Below, in pieces: positions 18,213 through 28,000 of a DNA stretch of 64,000 nt. The stretch comes from Trinickia violacea (GTDB taxonomy: Bacteria; Pseudomonadota; Gammaproteobacteria; Burkholderiales; Burkholderiaceae). The notes under the pieces were generated by a model, which had not been told where the DNA came from, searched no databases, and saw only the letters and a list, made by a program, of their open reading frames with translations. The stretch is from assembly GCF_005280735.1 (NCBI RefSeq), contig NZ_CP040077.1, positions 2,542,001-2,606,000 of the forward strand, given 5' to 3'. Position numbers and translations under genes: made by a program. Numbering within the stretch: position 1 is the first letter of the stretch; each line of letters opens with the position of its first letter.

Positions 18213-18610
18213 GGCTGCTCCACGACCGCGCCGACCTCGGCGCGCGCGCGTTCGCACAGGCGTTGCGCGATACGCTCGCAATACTCGCGCGGCGCGAGCA
18301 TCGGAGCGCCGCGCAGCGATTCGAGCGCCATGTCGAGTGCGAGCATCTTCGCCTTCAGCGCGCAGCGCGTCGCCGGGTCGCTGACGGAGTTCAGCGCGGT
18401 CTGGAGATCGCGCAGCGAGCGTAGCTGTTCCACCGCGGGCGGCACGAAGCCCGCGTTCTTCAAGATCCGGTTCGCGACGCGCACTTCCTCCGGGACGAGC
18501 AAGTCGTCATCCAGTTCCTGCGGCGCGCCGGCGCCCGGCAAACCGTCGAACTCGCCCCGCGCGGCCGCGGCGGCAATACGCTGTTCGACTAACGCATCAA
18601 GCAATTTCAT
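18209..18610 (-). CDS. DUF1992 domain protein (DnaJ-homologue subfamily C 28-like)
   Basis: A 133-aa cytoplasmic protein of the DUF1992 family, beginning MKLLDALVEQRIAAAAARGEFDGLPGAG, the family hallmark, with RVANRILKNAGFVPP in the middle. The start at 18610 is chosen because the upstream frame is not conserved. The function is unknown; eukaryotic relatives are linked to DnaJ-type proteins. It is the first gene of an apparent DUF1992-tadA-ldcA operon. Confidence 0.88.
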   Translation of the reverse strand: MKLLDALVEQRIAAAAARGEFDGLPGAGAPQELDDDLLVPEEVRVANRILKNAGFVPPAVEQLRSLRDLQTALNSVSDPATRCALKAKMLALDMALESLRGAPMLAPREYCERIAQRLCERARAEVGAVVEQP

Positions 18611-18781
18611 CTGCGATCCACTACATTGCGGCCCCCGCATTCTAGCAGGCGCCCTGATCGCCTCCGGCAACCATCCTGGGAATAAGCGGAATGCACGGAG
18701 ACTCCGTGACTCAATAAGTGATCGAACAGATGATTCGAATGACGATGATCGGTATCGTGCTGACCGTCGCGACACCAGCCA

Positions 18782-18812
18782 GCGGAGGCGCCGCGACGAT
18801 GCTCGCCTCCGC
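18782..18812. terminator. hairpin after the 83-aa gene
   Basis: A perfect 9-bp stem, GCGGAGGCG / CGCCTCCGC (18782-18790 with 18804-18812), lies 14 bp past the stop of the minus-strand gene at 18826. It lacks a T run, so termination strength is uncertain. Confidence 0.45.
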
Positions 18813-18825
18813 ACCCCGCGCCGCC

Positions 18826-19077
18826 TTACTTGCCGAGTTTCACCCGCAACTCGCGCGCCGTCTCCAGCAATCCCTCATAGCCCGAGCGCGAATGCGCGGG
18901 AAGATCGGGGTCGCCGACGAGCGCCCCGAGCGTTTCGATCAAGCTGTACAACAGCCCTTTCGCCGCGCCTTTGGCGATGCTGCCCGATGAAATCAATTCG
19001 TCGACGTGGCTGACCGCGGCGTCGAGATGTTCGAGCCGCTCTTGGCCTTCAGCCGGCTTTTCCGATGGGTCCGACAT
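18826..19077 (-). CDS. small conserved hypothetical protein, 83 aa
   Basis: A short, mostly helical, acidic soluble protein (MSDPSEKPAEGQERLEHLD at the start; RELRVKLGK at the end). It has no signal peptide, membrane segment or catalytic motif that I recognise. A purine-rich AGGAA lies before the start at 19077. It is on the same strand as boxA but separated by 152 bp. I do not recognise a function. Confidence 0.7.
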   Translation of the reverse strand: MSDPSEKPAEGQERLEHLDAAVSHVDELISSGSIAKGAAKGLLYSLIETLGALVGDPDLPAHSRSGYEGLLETARELRVKLGK

Positions 19078-19229
19078 AGTATTTTCCTCGCGTTTTCGAG
19101 GGCGCCCCCGCGGACGCCGCTTCTTTCTTTTTCTTATATACCTGCGGCGGACGCACGTCCACCGCACGCCGCACCCGTGCGCTTTAGCCGTTGATCTCCA
19201 TCAATCGCGAGTCACCGCCGCCGGACTCT

Positions 19230-20468
19230 TCAATACGTCTCGAGGTGCAGCCGCCCTTCGCGCTTGAGCCGCGACCACAGCGCTTCCCAGTCGAGCCCGC
19301 TCGCGCCGGCGATCTCCTGCAACGCCTGCAGCACGCCGTCCTCCATGCCCTTCAAGCCGCACACGTAGACGTAGGCGTTGTCGTCCTTCAAAAGCTGCGC
19401 GACGTCGCCCGCGCGCTCGCGCATCGCGTCCTGCACGTAGCGCTTCGGCACCCCGGCCGTGCGCGAGAACGCGAGGTTCGTGTCGATGAAATCCTTCGGC
19501 AGATTCGTGAGCGGCCCGAAGTACGGCAGCTCCTCTTTCGTGCGCGCGCCGAAAAACAGCATCAGCTTGCCAGTCGCGCCCTTGAGGCGCCGGCGCCGCC
19601 GGTACTCGGTCATCGCGCGCATCGGCGCCGAGCCGGTGCCGGTGCAGATCATCAGCAGGTGCGAATTCGGATGATTCGGCATCAGGAACGTCGTGCCGAA
19701 CGGTCCGATCACGGTGACGGTGTCGCCTTTCTTCAGGTCGCAGAGGTAGTTCGAGCAGACGCCGTCGGTCGGATCGCCGCCGTGATCGTGCGTCACGCGC
19801 TTCACGGTCAGCGAGACGTTGTTGTAGCGCGGACGCTCGCCGTCGCGAGGGCTCGCGATCGAATACTGGCGCGCGTGGTGCGGCTTGCCGTCGGCACTCG
19901 CGCCGGGCGGCAGGATGCCGATCGACTGCCCCTCCAGCACCGGAAACGGCATCGCGCCGAAATCGAGCACGATGTGATGGATGTCGCTCTCGACCGATTC
20001 GTCCGTGAGCCGGTAGTTGCCGACCACGGTCGCCGTGGTCGGCGCCTTGTGCGTGTAGAGGTTCACGTAAGGCTTCGCCGCCGACCACGGCGGCACCGAC
20101 GCGCCGCGCACCATATCGGAGGCGACGAGGTCGTTGTCCGCTTCGAGAGCGGCGGCGGCATCGCCCGGTGGCTCGGGCACCGCTGCCGCCGTCGTGTTCT
20201 GCGCGGGCAGTTCGTCCCATGTGAATTGCTCGTCGGTGCCGTACGCCTCTGCCTTCATCACGTGGCGCCAGTTATCGATCGCGCCGGTCGGGCAAGGTCC
20301 GATGCAGGCCATGCAGCCATTGCAGACGTCCGCCTTCACGACGTAGTTGCGATCGTCGTGCGTGATCGCATCGATCGGGCACGTCTCTTCACACGTATTG
20401 CAGCGGATGCAGATCTCGGGATCGATCAGATGCTGCTTGATGATCTCGATGGGTTCTGGGGCGTTCAT
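19230..20468 (-). CDS. boxA: benzoyl-CoA 2,3-epoxidase reductase subunit BoxA
   Basis: A 412-aa flavin reductase that passes electrons from NADPH to the di-iron epoxidase BoxB in aerobic benzoyl-CoA degradation. The N-terminus is a two-cluster ferredoxin (Cys20/23/26/30 and Cys49/52/55/59). A linker of about 80 residues follows, then an FNR-like FAD/NADP module with the FAD-binding HARQYSIASPRDG and the nucleotide-binding CTGTGSAPMRA. It begins 4 bp after the boxB stop and is the last gene of boxCBA. Confidence 0.96.
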   Translation of the reverse strand: MNAPEPIEIIKQHLIDPEICIRCNTCEETCPIDAITHDDRNYVVKADVCNGCMACIGPCPTGAIDNWRHVMKAEAYGTDEQFTWDELPAQNTTAAAVPEPPGDAAAALEADNDLVASDMVRGASVPPWSAAKPYVNLYTHKAPTTATVVGNYRLTDESVESDIHHIVLDFGAMPFPVLEGQSIGILPPGASADGKPHHARQYSIASPRDGERPRYNNVSLTVKRVTHDHGGDPTDGVCSNYLCDLKKGDTVTVIGPFGTTFLMPNHPNSHLLMICTGTGSAPMRAMTEYRRRRRLKGATGKLMLFFGARTKEELPYFGPLTNLPKDFIDTNLAFSRTAGVPKRYVQDAMRERAGDVAQLLKDDNAYVYVCGLKGMEDGVLQALQEIAGASGLDWEALWSRLKREGRLHLETY

Positions 20469-20472
20469 GATT

Positions 20473-21900
20473 TCAGTTGAAGCGCACGTATTCGAAATCG
20501 AGGGGCTGCCCCTTGATCCCCATCGCGGGTGGCGCGATCCAGTTCGCGAACTTGCCCGGCTCGACCACGCGCCCCATCAGCGACGCCACGAACGCGCGGT
20601 CGTCCGATGTCGGCAGCCATTTCGCCTCGTTGGCCGCCCATTCCGCCTCGCTCACGACGCGACCGTCCGGCGACACGCGGATGCCCGCGAAGGTGCCGAT
20701 CTGCCGGTTGAACGCCTTGTGCGGCACCGTCAGGCGGAAGTCGACGCCGGCCTTTTCGAGCACCTTGTTCCAGCGGTTCACGCCCGCGATCGAATCCTTG
20801 ATGTAGTCGTCGCGCAGCACCTCGTTCATCGAGTTGAGCATCGGTGCATCGCGCTCGACGAGCTTGCCGTCTTCGACGTCGAGCAGCCGGTAGGTCTGGC
20901 CGCTCAATTGATGGTCGTCATCGCGCTTGGTCTCCTCGTAGCGGCCCTTGAGGCCCGCGCTGTAGAACGTCGCCGCGTTCGACGATTGGTCGGCGCCGAA
21001 CAGGTCGATCGTCACCGAGTAGTGAAAGTTCAAGTAGCGCTGGATTGTGTCGAGATCGATCACGCCGGCCGCGCGGATTGCCGAGGCGTCCTGGGTCTTC
21101 AGCTCGTTCATGACCTGCGCGGTGCGCTGGACGACGCGCGACACGCCCGACTCGCCGACGAACATGTGATGCGCTTCCTCGGTCAGCATGAACTTCGTCG
21201 TGCGCGCGAGCGGATCGAAGCCCGATTCGGCGAGCGCGGAGAGCTGGAACTTGCCGTCACGGTCCGTGAAGTACGTGAACATGAAGAACGCGAGCCAGTC
21301 GGGCGTCTTCTCGTTGAATGCGCCGAGAATGCGTGGATTGTCGTCGTCGCCGGAGCGCCGGCCGAGCAATGCTTCGGCCTCCTCACGGCCGTCGCGGCCG
21401 AAGTAGCGATGCAGCAGGTACACCATCGCCCACAAATGGCGGCCCTCTTCCACGTTCACTTGGAACAGATTGCGCAGGTCGTACAGCGACGGCGCCGTGA
21501 GGCCCAGGTGACGCTGCTGCTCGACCGAAGCGGGTTCGGTGTCGCCCTGCGTGACGATGATGCGGCGCAGGTTCGCGCGATGCTCGCCCGGCACGTCGTG
21601 CCACGCGGCCTCGCCCTTGTGCTCGCCGAAATGGATCTTGCGCTCGGCATCACCCGGCGCGAGGAAGATGCCCCAGCGGTAATCGGGCATCTTCACGTAG
21701 TCGAAGTGCGCCCAGCCGCCCGGATCGACGCTCACTGCCGTGCGCAGATAGACATCGAAATGGTGCGAGCCTTCCGGCCCCATGTCGGACCACCAGGACA
21801 GGAAGTTCGGCTGCCATTGCTCGAGCGCGCGCTGCAGCGTGCGGTCGTCGGCCAGGTTGACGTTGTTCGGGATCTTCTCGCTGTAGTTGATCGTGGACAT
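20473..21900 (-). CDS. boxB: benzoyl-CoA 2,3-epoxidase oxygenase subunit BoxB
   Basis: A 475-aa class I di-iron oxygenase that forms the 2,3-epoxide of benzoyl-CoA. Iron-ligand regions are visible in NVEEGRHLWAMVYLLHRYF and MLTEEAHHMFVGESG. Length and N-terminus (MSTINYSEKIPNNVNL) are typical. It lies 57 bp after boxC and 4 bp before boxA in one operon. Confidence 0.96.
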   Translation of the reverse strand: MSTINYSEKIPNNVNLADDRTLQRALEQWQPNFLSWWSDMGPEGSHHFDVYLRTAVSVDPGGWAHFDYVKMPDYRWGIFLAPGDAERKIHFGEHKGEAAWHDVPGEHRANLRRIIVTQGDTEPASVEQQRHLGLTAPSLYDLRNLFQVNVEEGRHLWAMVYLLHRYFGRDGREEAEALLGRRSGDDDNPRILGAFNEKTPDWLAFFMFTYFTDRDGKFQLSALAESGFDPLARTTKFMLTEEAHHMFVGESGVSRVVQRTAQVMNELKTQDASAIRAAGVIDLDTIQRYLNFHYSVTIDLFGADQSSNAATFYSAGLKGRYEETKRDDDHQLSGQTYRLLDVEDGKLVERDAPMLNSMNEVLRDDYIKDSIAGVNRWNKVLEKAGVDFRLTVPHKAFNRQIGTFAGIRVSPDGRVVSEAEWAANEAKWLPTSDDRAFVASLMGRVVEPGKFANWIAPPAMGIKGQPLDFEYVRFN

Positions 21901-21957
21901 GTCAGTACCTTGTGAGGGGTTCGTCGAGTGCGGACCGGACGCGTTTCGGCCGGCACA

Positions 21958-23619
<1,662 letters not shown>

Positions 23620-23651
23620 GGGCGTCTCCTGGTGTTCGCCATCGTTTCGAT

Positions 23652-23697
23652 GAACGATAGTGCACACAAAGAGACACGTAAAGCATTTTAATGCATA
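23652..23697. promoter_or_regulatory. BoxR-type operator region before boxC
   Basis: The gap contains GATAGTGCAC (23656-23665), which on the minus strand reads GTGCACTATC, sharing the TGCACTAT half of the palindrome before bclA. It also contains GCATT-TT-AATGC (23683-23694), a perfect 12-bp palindrome flanked by AT. Both lie in the boxC promoter zone. TGCA-type repeats are known targets of BzdR/BoxR-family regulators; binding here is inferred. Confidence 0.6.
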
Positions 23698-23742
23698 CAC
23701 CACGGCAACCTAGGGTAAACCTCGTCGCACTCCTTCGCGTGG

Positions 23743-24702
23743 CTACGTCTCGGCCGCGAGGCGCGCAGCAAGCCGGTCGCGAAGCTGCAGATAAGCATCG
23801 GCGAGCGTCTTGTCGCTCGTGTCGTACGCCATGTCGGCGCGGCCGTACAGCTCGCTGCGGCCGGCGAGAATCCGCTTGAGGTCGTCCATGGCTTCGCGGT
23901 TTCCGGACATCGGCCGCAAGTCGCCTTGCGCGATCACGCGCTGCATGTGCTCTCCCGGCGACGCTTGCAGCCAGATCGTGAAGCAGTGCGCGAGCAGCAT
24001 GCTGAACGTGGCCGGCTCCGACACGAGCCCTCCAGGCGAAGCGATCACCGCCCGCGGATGCTCGGCGATCACCCCTTCGAGGGCCCGGTGCTCGTAGCGC
24101 CGGTACGCGCTCGCCCCGTAGAGCGAATGGATCTCGGACGGCGGGCAGCCCGCGAGCTGCTCGATCACGCGGTTCAGCTCGATGAACGGCACCTTGAGCT
24201 CCTGCGCGAGCATCCGGCCCAGCGTCGACTTGCCCGCGCCGCGCAAGCCGATGAGGGCGAGGCGCTCCTTGCGGTGCGGATCGGCCGGCGCCGCCTGCAG
24301 CAAGTCCTCGAGCGCAACGCGGCAGCGATGCAAGGCGGCCTGGTCGCGATCCTGCAGCAGCTCGCGGATCAGCAGCCATTCGGCGGACGACGTCGTGACG
24401 TCGCCGATGATCTCCGCAAGCGGGCAGCCCAGCGTGGACGCGATCTGCCGCAACACCTGCACGGACGGATTGCCGACGCCCGATTCGAGGTTGGCGAGGT
24501 GCCGCTCCGAAAGCCCCGTCTCGGTCGCGAGCGTCTTGCGCGTCATGCCGCGCCTCGCGCGCAGCAGGCGCACGCGCTCGCCCATGGCGGCCATGAACGG
24601 GTCGCGCTCCACCGCTTCGGCGTTGCGCGCCTCGTTATCCGCGGTCTCCTGCGCTGCGCTTTGCGCATCGGACTGCGTCACTTCAGGGTAAACCTGCTTC
24701 AT
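23743..24702 (-). CDS. boxR: BoxR-type regulator (HTH plus shikimate kinase-like domain)
   Basis: A 319-aa repressor of the BzdR/BoxR family. The N-terminus is an XRE-type helix-turn-helix (about residues 38-100; TRKTLATETGLSERHLANLESG). A linker follows, and the C-terminus is a shikimate kinase-like domain with a P-loop (LIGLRGAGKSTLGRM) that in this family senses benzoyl-CoA. It precedes boxC on the same strand and is divergent from benzoate-CoA ligase. Operator-like palindromes flank it on both sides. Confidence 0.94.
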   Translation of the reverse strand: MKQVYPEVTQSDAQSAAQETADNEARNAEAVERDPFMAAMGERVRLLRARRGMTRKTLATETGLSERHLANLESGVGNPSVQVLRQIASTLGCPLAEIIGDVTTSSAEWLLIRELLQDRDQAALHRCRVALEDLLQAAPADPHRKERLALIGLRGAGKSTLGRMLAQELKVPFIELNRVIEQLAGCPPSEIHSLYGASAYRRYEHRALEGVIAEHPRAVIASPGGLVSEPATFSMLLAHCFTIWLQASPGEHMQRVIAQGDLRPMSGNREAMDDLKRILAGRSELYGRADMAYDTSDKTLADAYLQLRDRLAARLAAET

Positions 24703-24726
24703 GTTTATCGTTCCACGACTTCGGTA

Positions 24727-24744
24727 TATGCACTATAGTGCGTG
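24727..24744. promoter_or_regulatory. BoxR-type palindrome between boxR and bclA
   Basis: GCACTATAGTGC (24730-24741) is a perfect 12-bp palindrome, 28 bp upstream of the boxR start and 126 bp upstream of the bclA start. It shares TGCACTAT with the site before boxC and fits the TGCA-type recognition of this regulator family. Confidence 0.7.
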
Positions 24745-24867
24745 ACACGCGCGATTGCAGTCGCTAATTTTCGCGAAAATACCGATACCCGACAAATCGG
24801 AGTGCGCCGCATAAGCAGCCACCTAAGCAGCCACCTAAGCGGCCGCATGATCGGACGGAGACGAAAC

Positions 24868-26460
24868 ATGATGGAGCCCGCCACGACGGCGCCCGCGAAA
24901 GCGGCCGCCCCGCCCGCCTTGTTCAACTTCGCCGCGCATGTTTTCGGCTTGAACGCGTCGAGGGCGGAGAAAACCGCGTACATCGACGACTACGGCGCGA
25001 CCACCTACGGCGAACTCGAATCGCGCTCCCGCCGCTTCGCCGCCGCGTTGCGCCGGCTCGACGTGCACCCCGACGAGCGCATCCTGCTCGTCATGCTCGA
25101 TTCGGCGGATTTGCCCGTCGTCATTCTCGGTGCGCTTTACGCGGGCGTCGTGCCGGTCATCGTCAACACGCTGCTGACGCCGGCCGATTACGTCTACATG
25201 CTGACGCACAGCCGGGCACGCGCAGTCGTCGTGTCATCCGCGCTGCAGGCCGTCGTCGCCGAGGCGCTCGCCGAATCGGGCCTCGACCAAAGCCTGCAGA
25301 TCGTCGCGCGGCAGCCCTCCGAACCCGAGTGCGCCGGGCACGACCTGCGCGCGCTGATCGACGCGGCCGAGCCTGCGCCTCACCCGCTCGCGACCCACGC
25401 CGACGACATCGCATTCTGGCTCTACTCCTCGGGCTCGACCGGCAAGCCCAAGGGCACCGTCCACACCCACGCCAATCTCTATTGGACGGCCGAGCTGTAC
25501 GGCAAAGCGATCCTCGGCATTCGCGAAACGGATGTCGTGTTTTCCGCCGCGAAGCTGTTCTTCGCGTACGGACTCGGCAATGCCTTGACGTTCCCGCTCT
25601 CGGTCGGCGCGACGACTGTGCTGATGGCCGAGCGCCCGACGACCCATGCCGTGCTGCGGCGCATGGTCGAATACCGGCCGACCGTCTTCTACGGCGTGCC
25701 GACCTTGTACGCGAACATCATGGCGTCGCCGAGCCTGCCCGCTCGCAGCGAAGTCGCGCTGCGCATCTGCACGTCGGCCGGCGAGGCGCTGCCGAGCCAG
25801 ATCGGCGAGCGATTCAGCGCGCACTTCGGCTGCGAGATCCTCGACGGCCTCGGCTCGACCGAGATGCTCCACATCTTCCTGTCGAACCGGCCCGGCGCGG
25901 TCCGCTACGGCACGACCGGCGTTCCCGTGCCCGGCTATGAAATCGAGCTGCGAGACGAACATGGCCGTCTCGTTGCCGACGGCGAGATCGGCGATCTCTA
26001 CATCAAGGGCCCGAGCTCGGCCGTGATGTACTGGTGCAACCGCGAGAAATCGCGCGCGACCTTCCTCGGCGAATGGGTCAAGAGCGGCGACAAGTACCAG
26101 CGCCTTGCCGACGGGCATTACGTGTACTCCGGCCGCAGCGACGACATGCTGAAAGTCAGCGGCCAGTATGTTTCGCCGATCGAGGTCGAGATGGCGCTGA
26201 TGCAGCACGAAGCGGTGCTCGAAGCGGCGGTCATCGGCGTCGATCATGGCGGGCTCGTGAAGACCTGCGCGTTCGTCGTGCTGAAGCAAGAGCACGTGGC
26301 GGACGATCGGCTCGCGGACGAGATGAAGGCGTTCGTCAAATCGCGCCTCGCGCCTTTCAAGTATCCGCGGGAGATTCAATTCGTCGACGATCTGCCGAAG
26401 ACGGCCACAGGTAAAATCCAGCGCTTCAAGCTTCGCGAGCAAGCCAACCGTCAAACATGA
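24868..26460 (+). CDS. bclA: benzoate-CoA ligase
   Basis: A 530-aa adenylate-forming ligase that activates benzoate to benzoyl-CoA with ATP. It shows the AMP-binding P-loop YSSGSTGKPKG, the A5 motif LGSTEMLHIFLSN typical of benzoate-CoA ligases, the hinge SGRSDDMLKVSGQYVSP and the catalytic Lys near the C-terminus (TATGKIQRFKL). The start at 24868 follows a GGAG ribosome site; the open frame starting at 24742 would add an unconserved leader. It overlaps the next gene as ATGA. Confidence 0.93.
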   Translation: MMEPATTAPAKAAAPPALFNFAAHVFGLNASRAEKTAYIDDYGATTYGELESRSRRFAAALRRLDVHPDERILLVMLDSADLPVVILGALYAGVVPVIVNTLLTPADYVYMLTHSRARAVVVSSALQAVVAEALAESGLDQSLQIVARQPSEPECAGHDLRALIDAAEPAPHPLATHADDIAFWLYSSGSTGKPKGTVHTHANLYWTAELYGKAILGIRETDVVFSAAKLFFAYGLGNALTFPLSVGATTVLMAERPTTHAVLRRMVEYRPTVFYGVPTLYANIMASPSLPARSEVALRICTSAGEALPSQIGERFSAHFGCEILDGLGSTEMLHIFLSNRPGAVRYGTTGVPVPGYEIELRDEHGRLVADGEIGDLYIKGPSSAVMYWCNREKSRATFLGEWVKSGDKYQRLADGHYVYSGRSDDMLKVSGQYVSPIEVEMALMQHEAVLEAAVIGVDHGGLVKTCAFVVLKQEHVADDRLADEMKAFVKSRLAPFKYPREIQFVDDLPKTATGKIQRFKLREQANRQT

Positions 26461-27320
26461 ACACGACAGCACACGACGCCACGATCTCGCCTGACGCGGG
26501 CTTTGCCGAGCTGACCGCCACTGCCGGGCGGCCGGCGCTTCAGCTCGAATATCGATGGCTGAATCGCGATCGGCAAGACGCGCCCATCGCCCTGTTCCTG
26601 CACGAGGGACTCGGTTCGATCGCGATGTGGAAGGACTGGCCGCAGACGCTCTGCGACCGGCTCGGCATGCGCGGCCTCGTTTATTCGCGCCCCGGATACG
26701 GGCGCTCGACGCCTCGACCGCACGACGTCAAATGGCCCGTCGATTTCATGGCGTATCAGGCCCACGACGTCCTGCCGGCGTTCCTCGATGCGCTCCATAT
26801 CGACGCCGCCGAACGCGCGCGCATGTGGCTGATCGGCCATAGCGACGGCGGGTCGATCGCGCTCTTGTACGCGGGCGCATTTCCTGACGCGTTACGCGGC
26901 GCGGCCGTCATCGCACCGCACGTGTTCGTTGAGGACGTGACGGTCGAAAGCATTGCGGAGGCAAAAGTCCTCTACGAATCGACGGACTTGCGCGCGCGCC
27001 TCGCCCGCTATCACGCGGACGTCGATTCGGCGTTCTACGGCTGGAACGACATCTGGCTCGATCCGGCCTTCCGCAACTGGACGATCACCGATGCGCTCGC
27101 GGCGATACGATGCCCGCTCATCGAGATTCAAGCCGAGGACGACCACTACGGAACGATGGCGCAGATCGAAACGATCGCGCATCGCGTCCCGCATTCGCGC
27201 TTATGCAAGCTCGCGCATGGCGGGCACTCGCCGCATCGCGACGCTCCGGAAACCCTGACGGACGAAATCTCCCGCTTCGTCGCAAGCGTCGAGCGCGGCG
27301 GCGCGCGTTCGCCTGGCTGA
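26457..27320 (+). CDS. alpha/beta hydrolase of the benzoate (box) cluster
   Basis: A 287-aa alpha/beta-fold hydrolase. The nucleophile elbow is IGHSDGGS, the oxyanion region is LFLHEGLGSIAMW, and a C-terminal His fits LAHGGHSPHRD. It overlaps bclA by 4 bp, so it is co-translated with the ligase. Such hydrolases are often found in box clusters and may hydrolyse a dead-end CoA ester or an ester substrate; its true substrate is unknown. There is no signal peptide. Confidence 0.85.
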   Translation: MNTTAHDATISPDAGFAELTATAGRPALQLEYRWLNRDRQDAPIALFLHEGLGSIAMWKDWPQTLCDRLGMRGLVYSRPGYGRSTPRPHDVKWPVDFMAYQAHDVLPAFLDALHIDAAERARMWLIGHSDGGSIALLYAGAFPDALRGAAVIAPHVFVEDVTVESIAEAKVLYESTDLRARLARYHADVDSAFYGWNDIWLDPAFRNWTITDALAAIRCPLIEIQAEDDHYGTMAQIETIAHRVPHSRLCKLAHGGHSPHRDAPETLTDEISRFVASVERGGARSPG

Positions 27321-27365
27321 CCGCTGGGGGCGCGGGCGGCTAGCGTTCATTTCGGCTCAATTAAT

Positions 27366-27381
27366 TTATATTTTTATATAA
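27366..27381. promoter_or_regulatory. AT-rich inverted repeat before the ArsR-type gene
   Basis: TTATAT-TTTT-ATATAA is a perfect 6-bp inverted repeat in a strikingly AT-rich island (about 27357-27395), 48-63 bp upstream of the regulator start. ArsR-family proteins of the BigR type bind AT-rich palindromes over their own promoters, so it is a likely operator. Confidence 0.6.
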
Positions 27382-27428
27382 TGTCTTTTTAGATAACTTC
27401 GGGCACCGTGCCAGGCCCGGAAATCCCC

Positions 27429-27764
27429 ATGAGCGAATCCCTTTCTCCCGCCGGACTCAAGGCACTGAGGCAATCCGCCTCCAAGTGCTGCGCCCTTCTC
27501 AAAGCGATGGCCCAGGAGGACCGCTTGTTGCTGCTGTGCCAGCTGACCGAAGGCGAACACAACGTAGGCGAACTCGAAGCGGCCGTCGGCCTGCATCAAC
27601 CGAGCCTTTCGCAACATCTCGGCGTCCTGCGCGACGAAGGGCTCGTCAGCGCGCGGCGCGAAGGCAAGTTCATGTACTACAGCCTCGCGAGCGCCGAGGT
27701 CGTGAGCATCATGCAGACGCTGTCGAGCCTCTATTGCGGCAAAGTCAAAGGACGCTCGAAATAA
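27429..27764 (+). CDS. ArsR-family regulator, BigR/SqrR-like
   Basis: A 111-aa winged-helix regulator. The central recognition region is VGELEAAVGLHQPSLSQHLGVLRDEGLV. It lacks the classical ELCVCDL metal site. It has a Cys in LLLLCQL and another near the C-terminus in SLYCGKV, the places used by the redox/persulfide-sensing pair in BigR and SqrR, plus a Cys-Cys pair in SKCCALL. Sensing of reactive sulfur is therefore plausible but unproven. An alternative start at 27408 adds seven residues. No sulfur-oxidation gene is adjacent. Confidence 0.85.
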   Translation: MSESLSPAGLKALRQSASKCCALLKAMAQEDRLLLLCQLTEGEHNVGELEAAVGLHQPSLSQHLGVLRDEGLVSARREGKFMYYSLASAEVVSIMQTLSSLYCGKVKGRSK

Positions 27765-27800
27765 GAAGCAACCGAAAAGGTCGATCCGGATGCATCGCTT

Positions 27801-27929
27801 TTGACGAAAGGCATTGCGGCTGTGGCAGGGTTCAAGGGAGCGGGCGCCCTGGAAGATCTGGTGGAAAAAAAGAAAGAGGAAGAAGCCAGCAACACCGACA
27901 ATACCGAAGGCAGCCAACCTCAAGCCTGA
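27801..27929 (+). CDS. possible small ORF after the ArsR-type gene
   Basis: A 42-codon frame opening with TTG, in the same frame as the regulator and 36 bp after its stop. It encodes a short hydrophobic-to-neutral start (TKGIAAVAGFKGAG) followed by a highly charged Lys/Glu tail (EKKKEEE). There is no good ribosome site at normal spacing. It could be a small protein, a remnant of a longer regulator tail, or chance. Confidence 0.25.
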   Translation: MTKGIAAVAGFKGAGALEDLVEKKKEEEASNTDNTEGSQPQA

Positions 27930-27936
27930 CCTTGTC

Positions 27937-27984
27937 GAGCGGGCCTAGTCCGCTCTCGGCCGGGGACGCGGCTAGCCGCGTCCC
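27937..27984. terminator. two hairpins in front of the chemoreceptor 3' end
   Basis: GAGCGG (27937-27942) pairs with CCGCTC (27950-27955). GGGACGCGGC (27963-27972) pairs perfectly with 27975-27984 across a 2-nt turn. They lie between the plus-strand ArsR segment and the 3' end of the minus-strand chemoreceptor gene. No T run follows either one. Confidence 0.5.
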
Positions 27985-28000
27985 GGTCCGCTGCCAAGTC

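Noticed and set aside
27366..27923. Minus-strand open frame of 185 codons opposite the ArsR-type gene.
   Set aside because: Antisense to a clear ArsR-family gene, Phe-rich and unlike a real protein; it also runs through the AT-rich operator.
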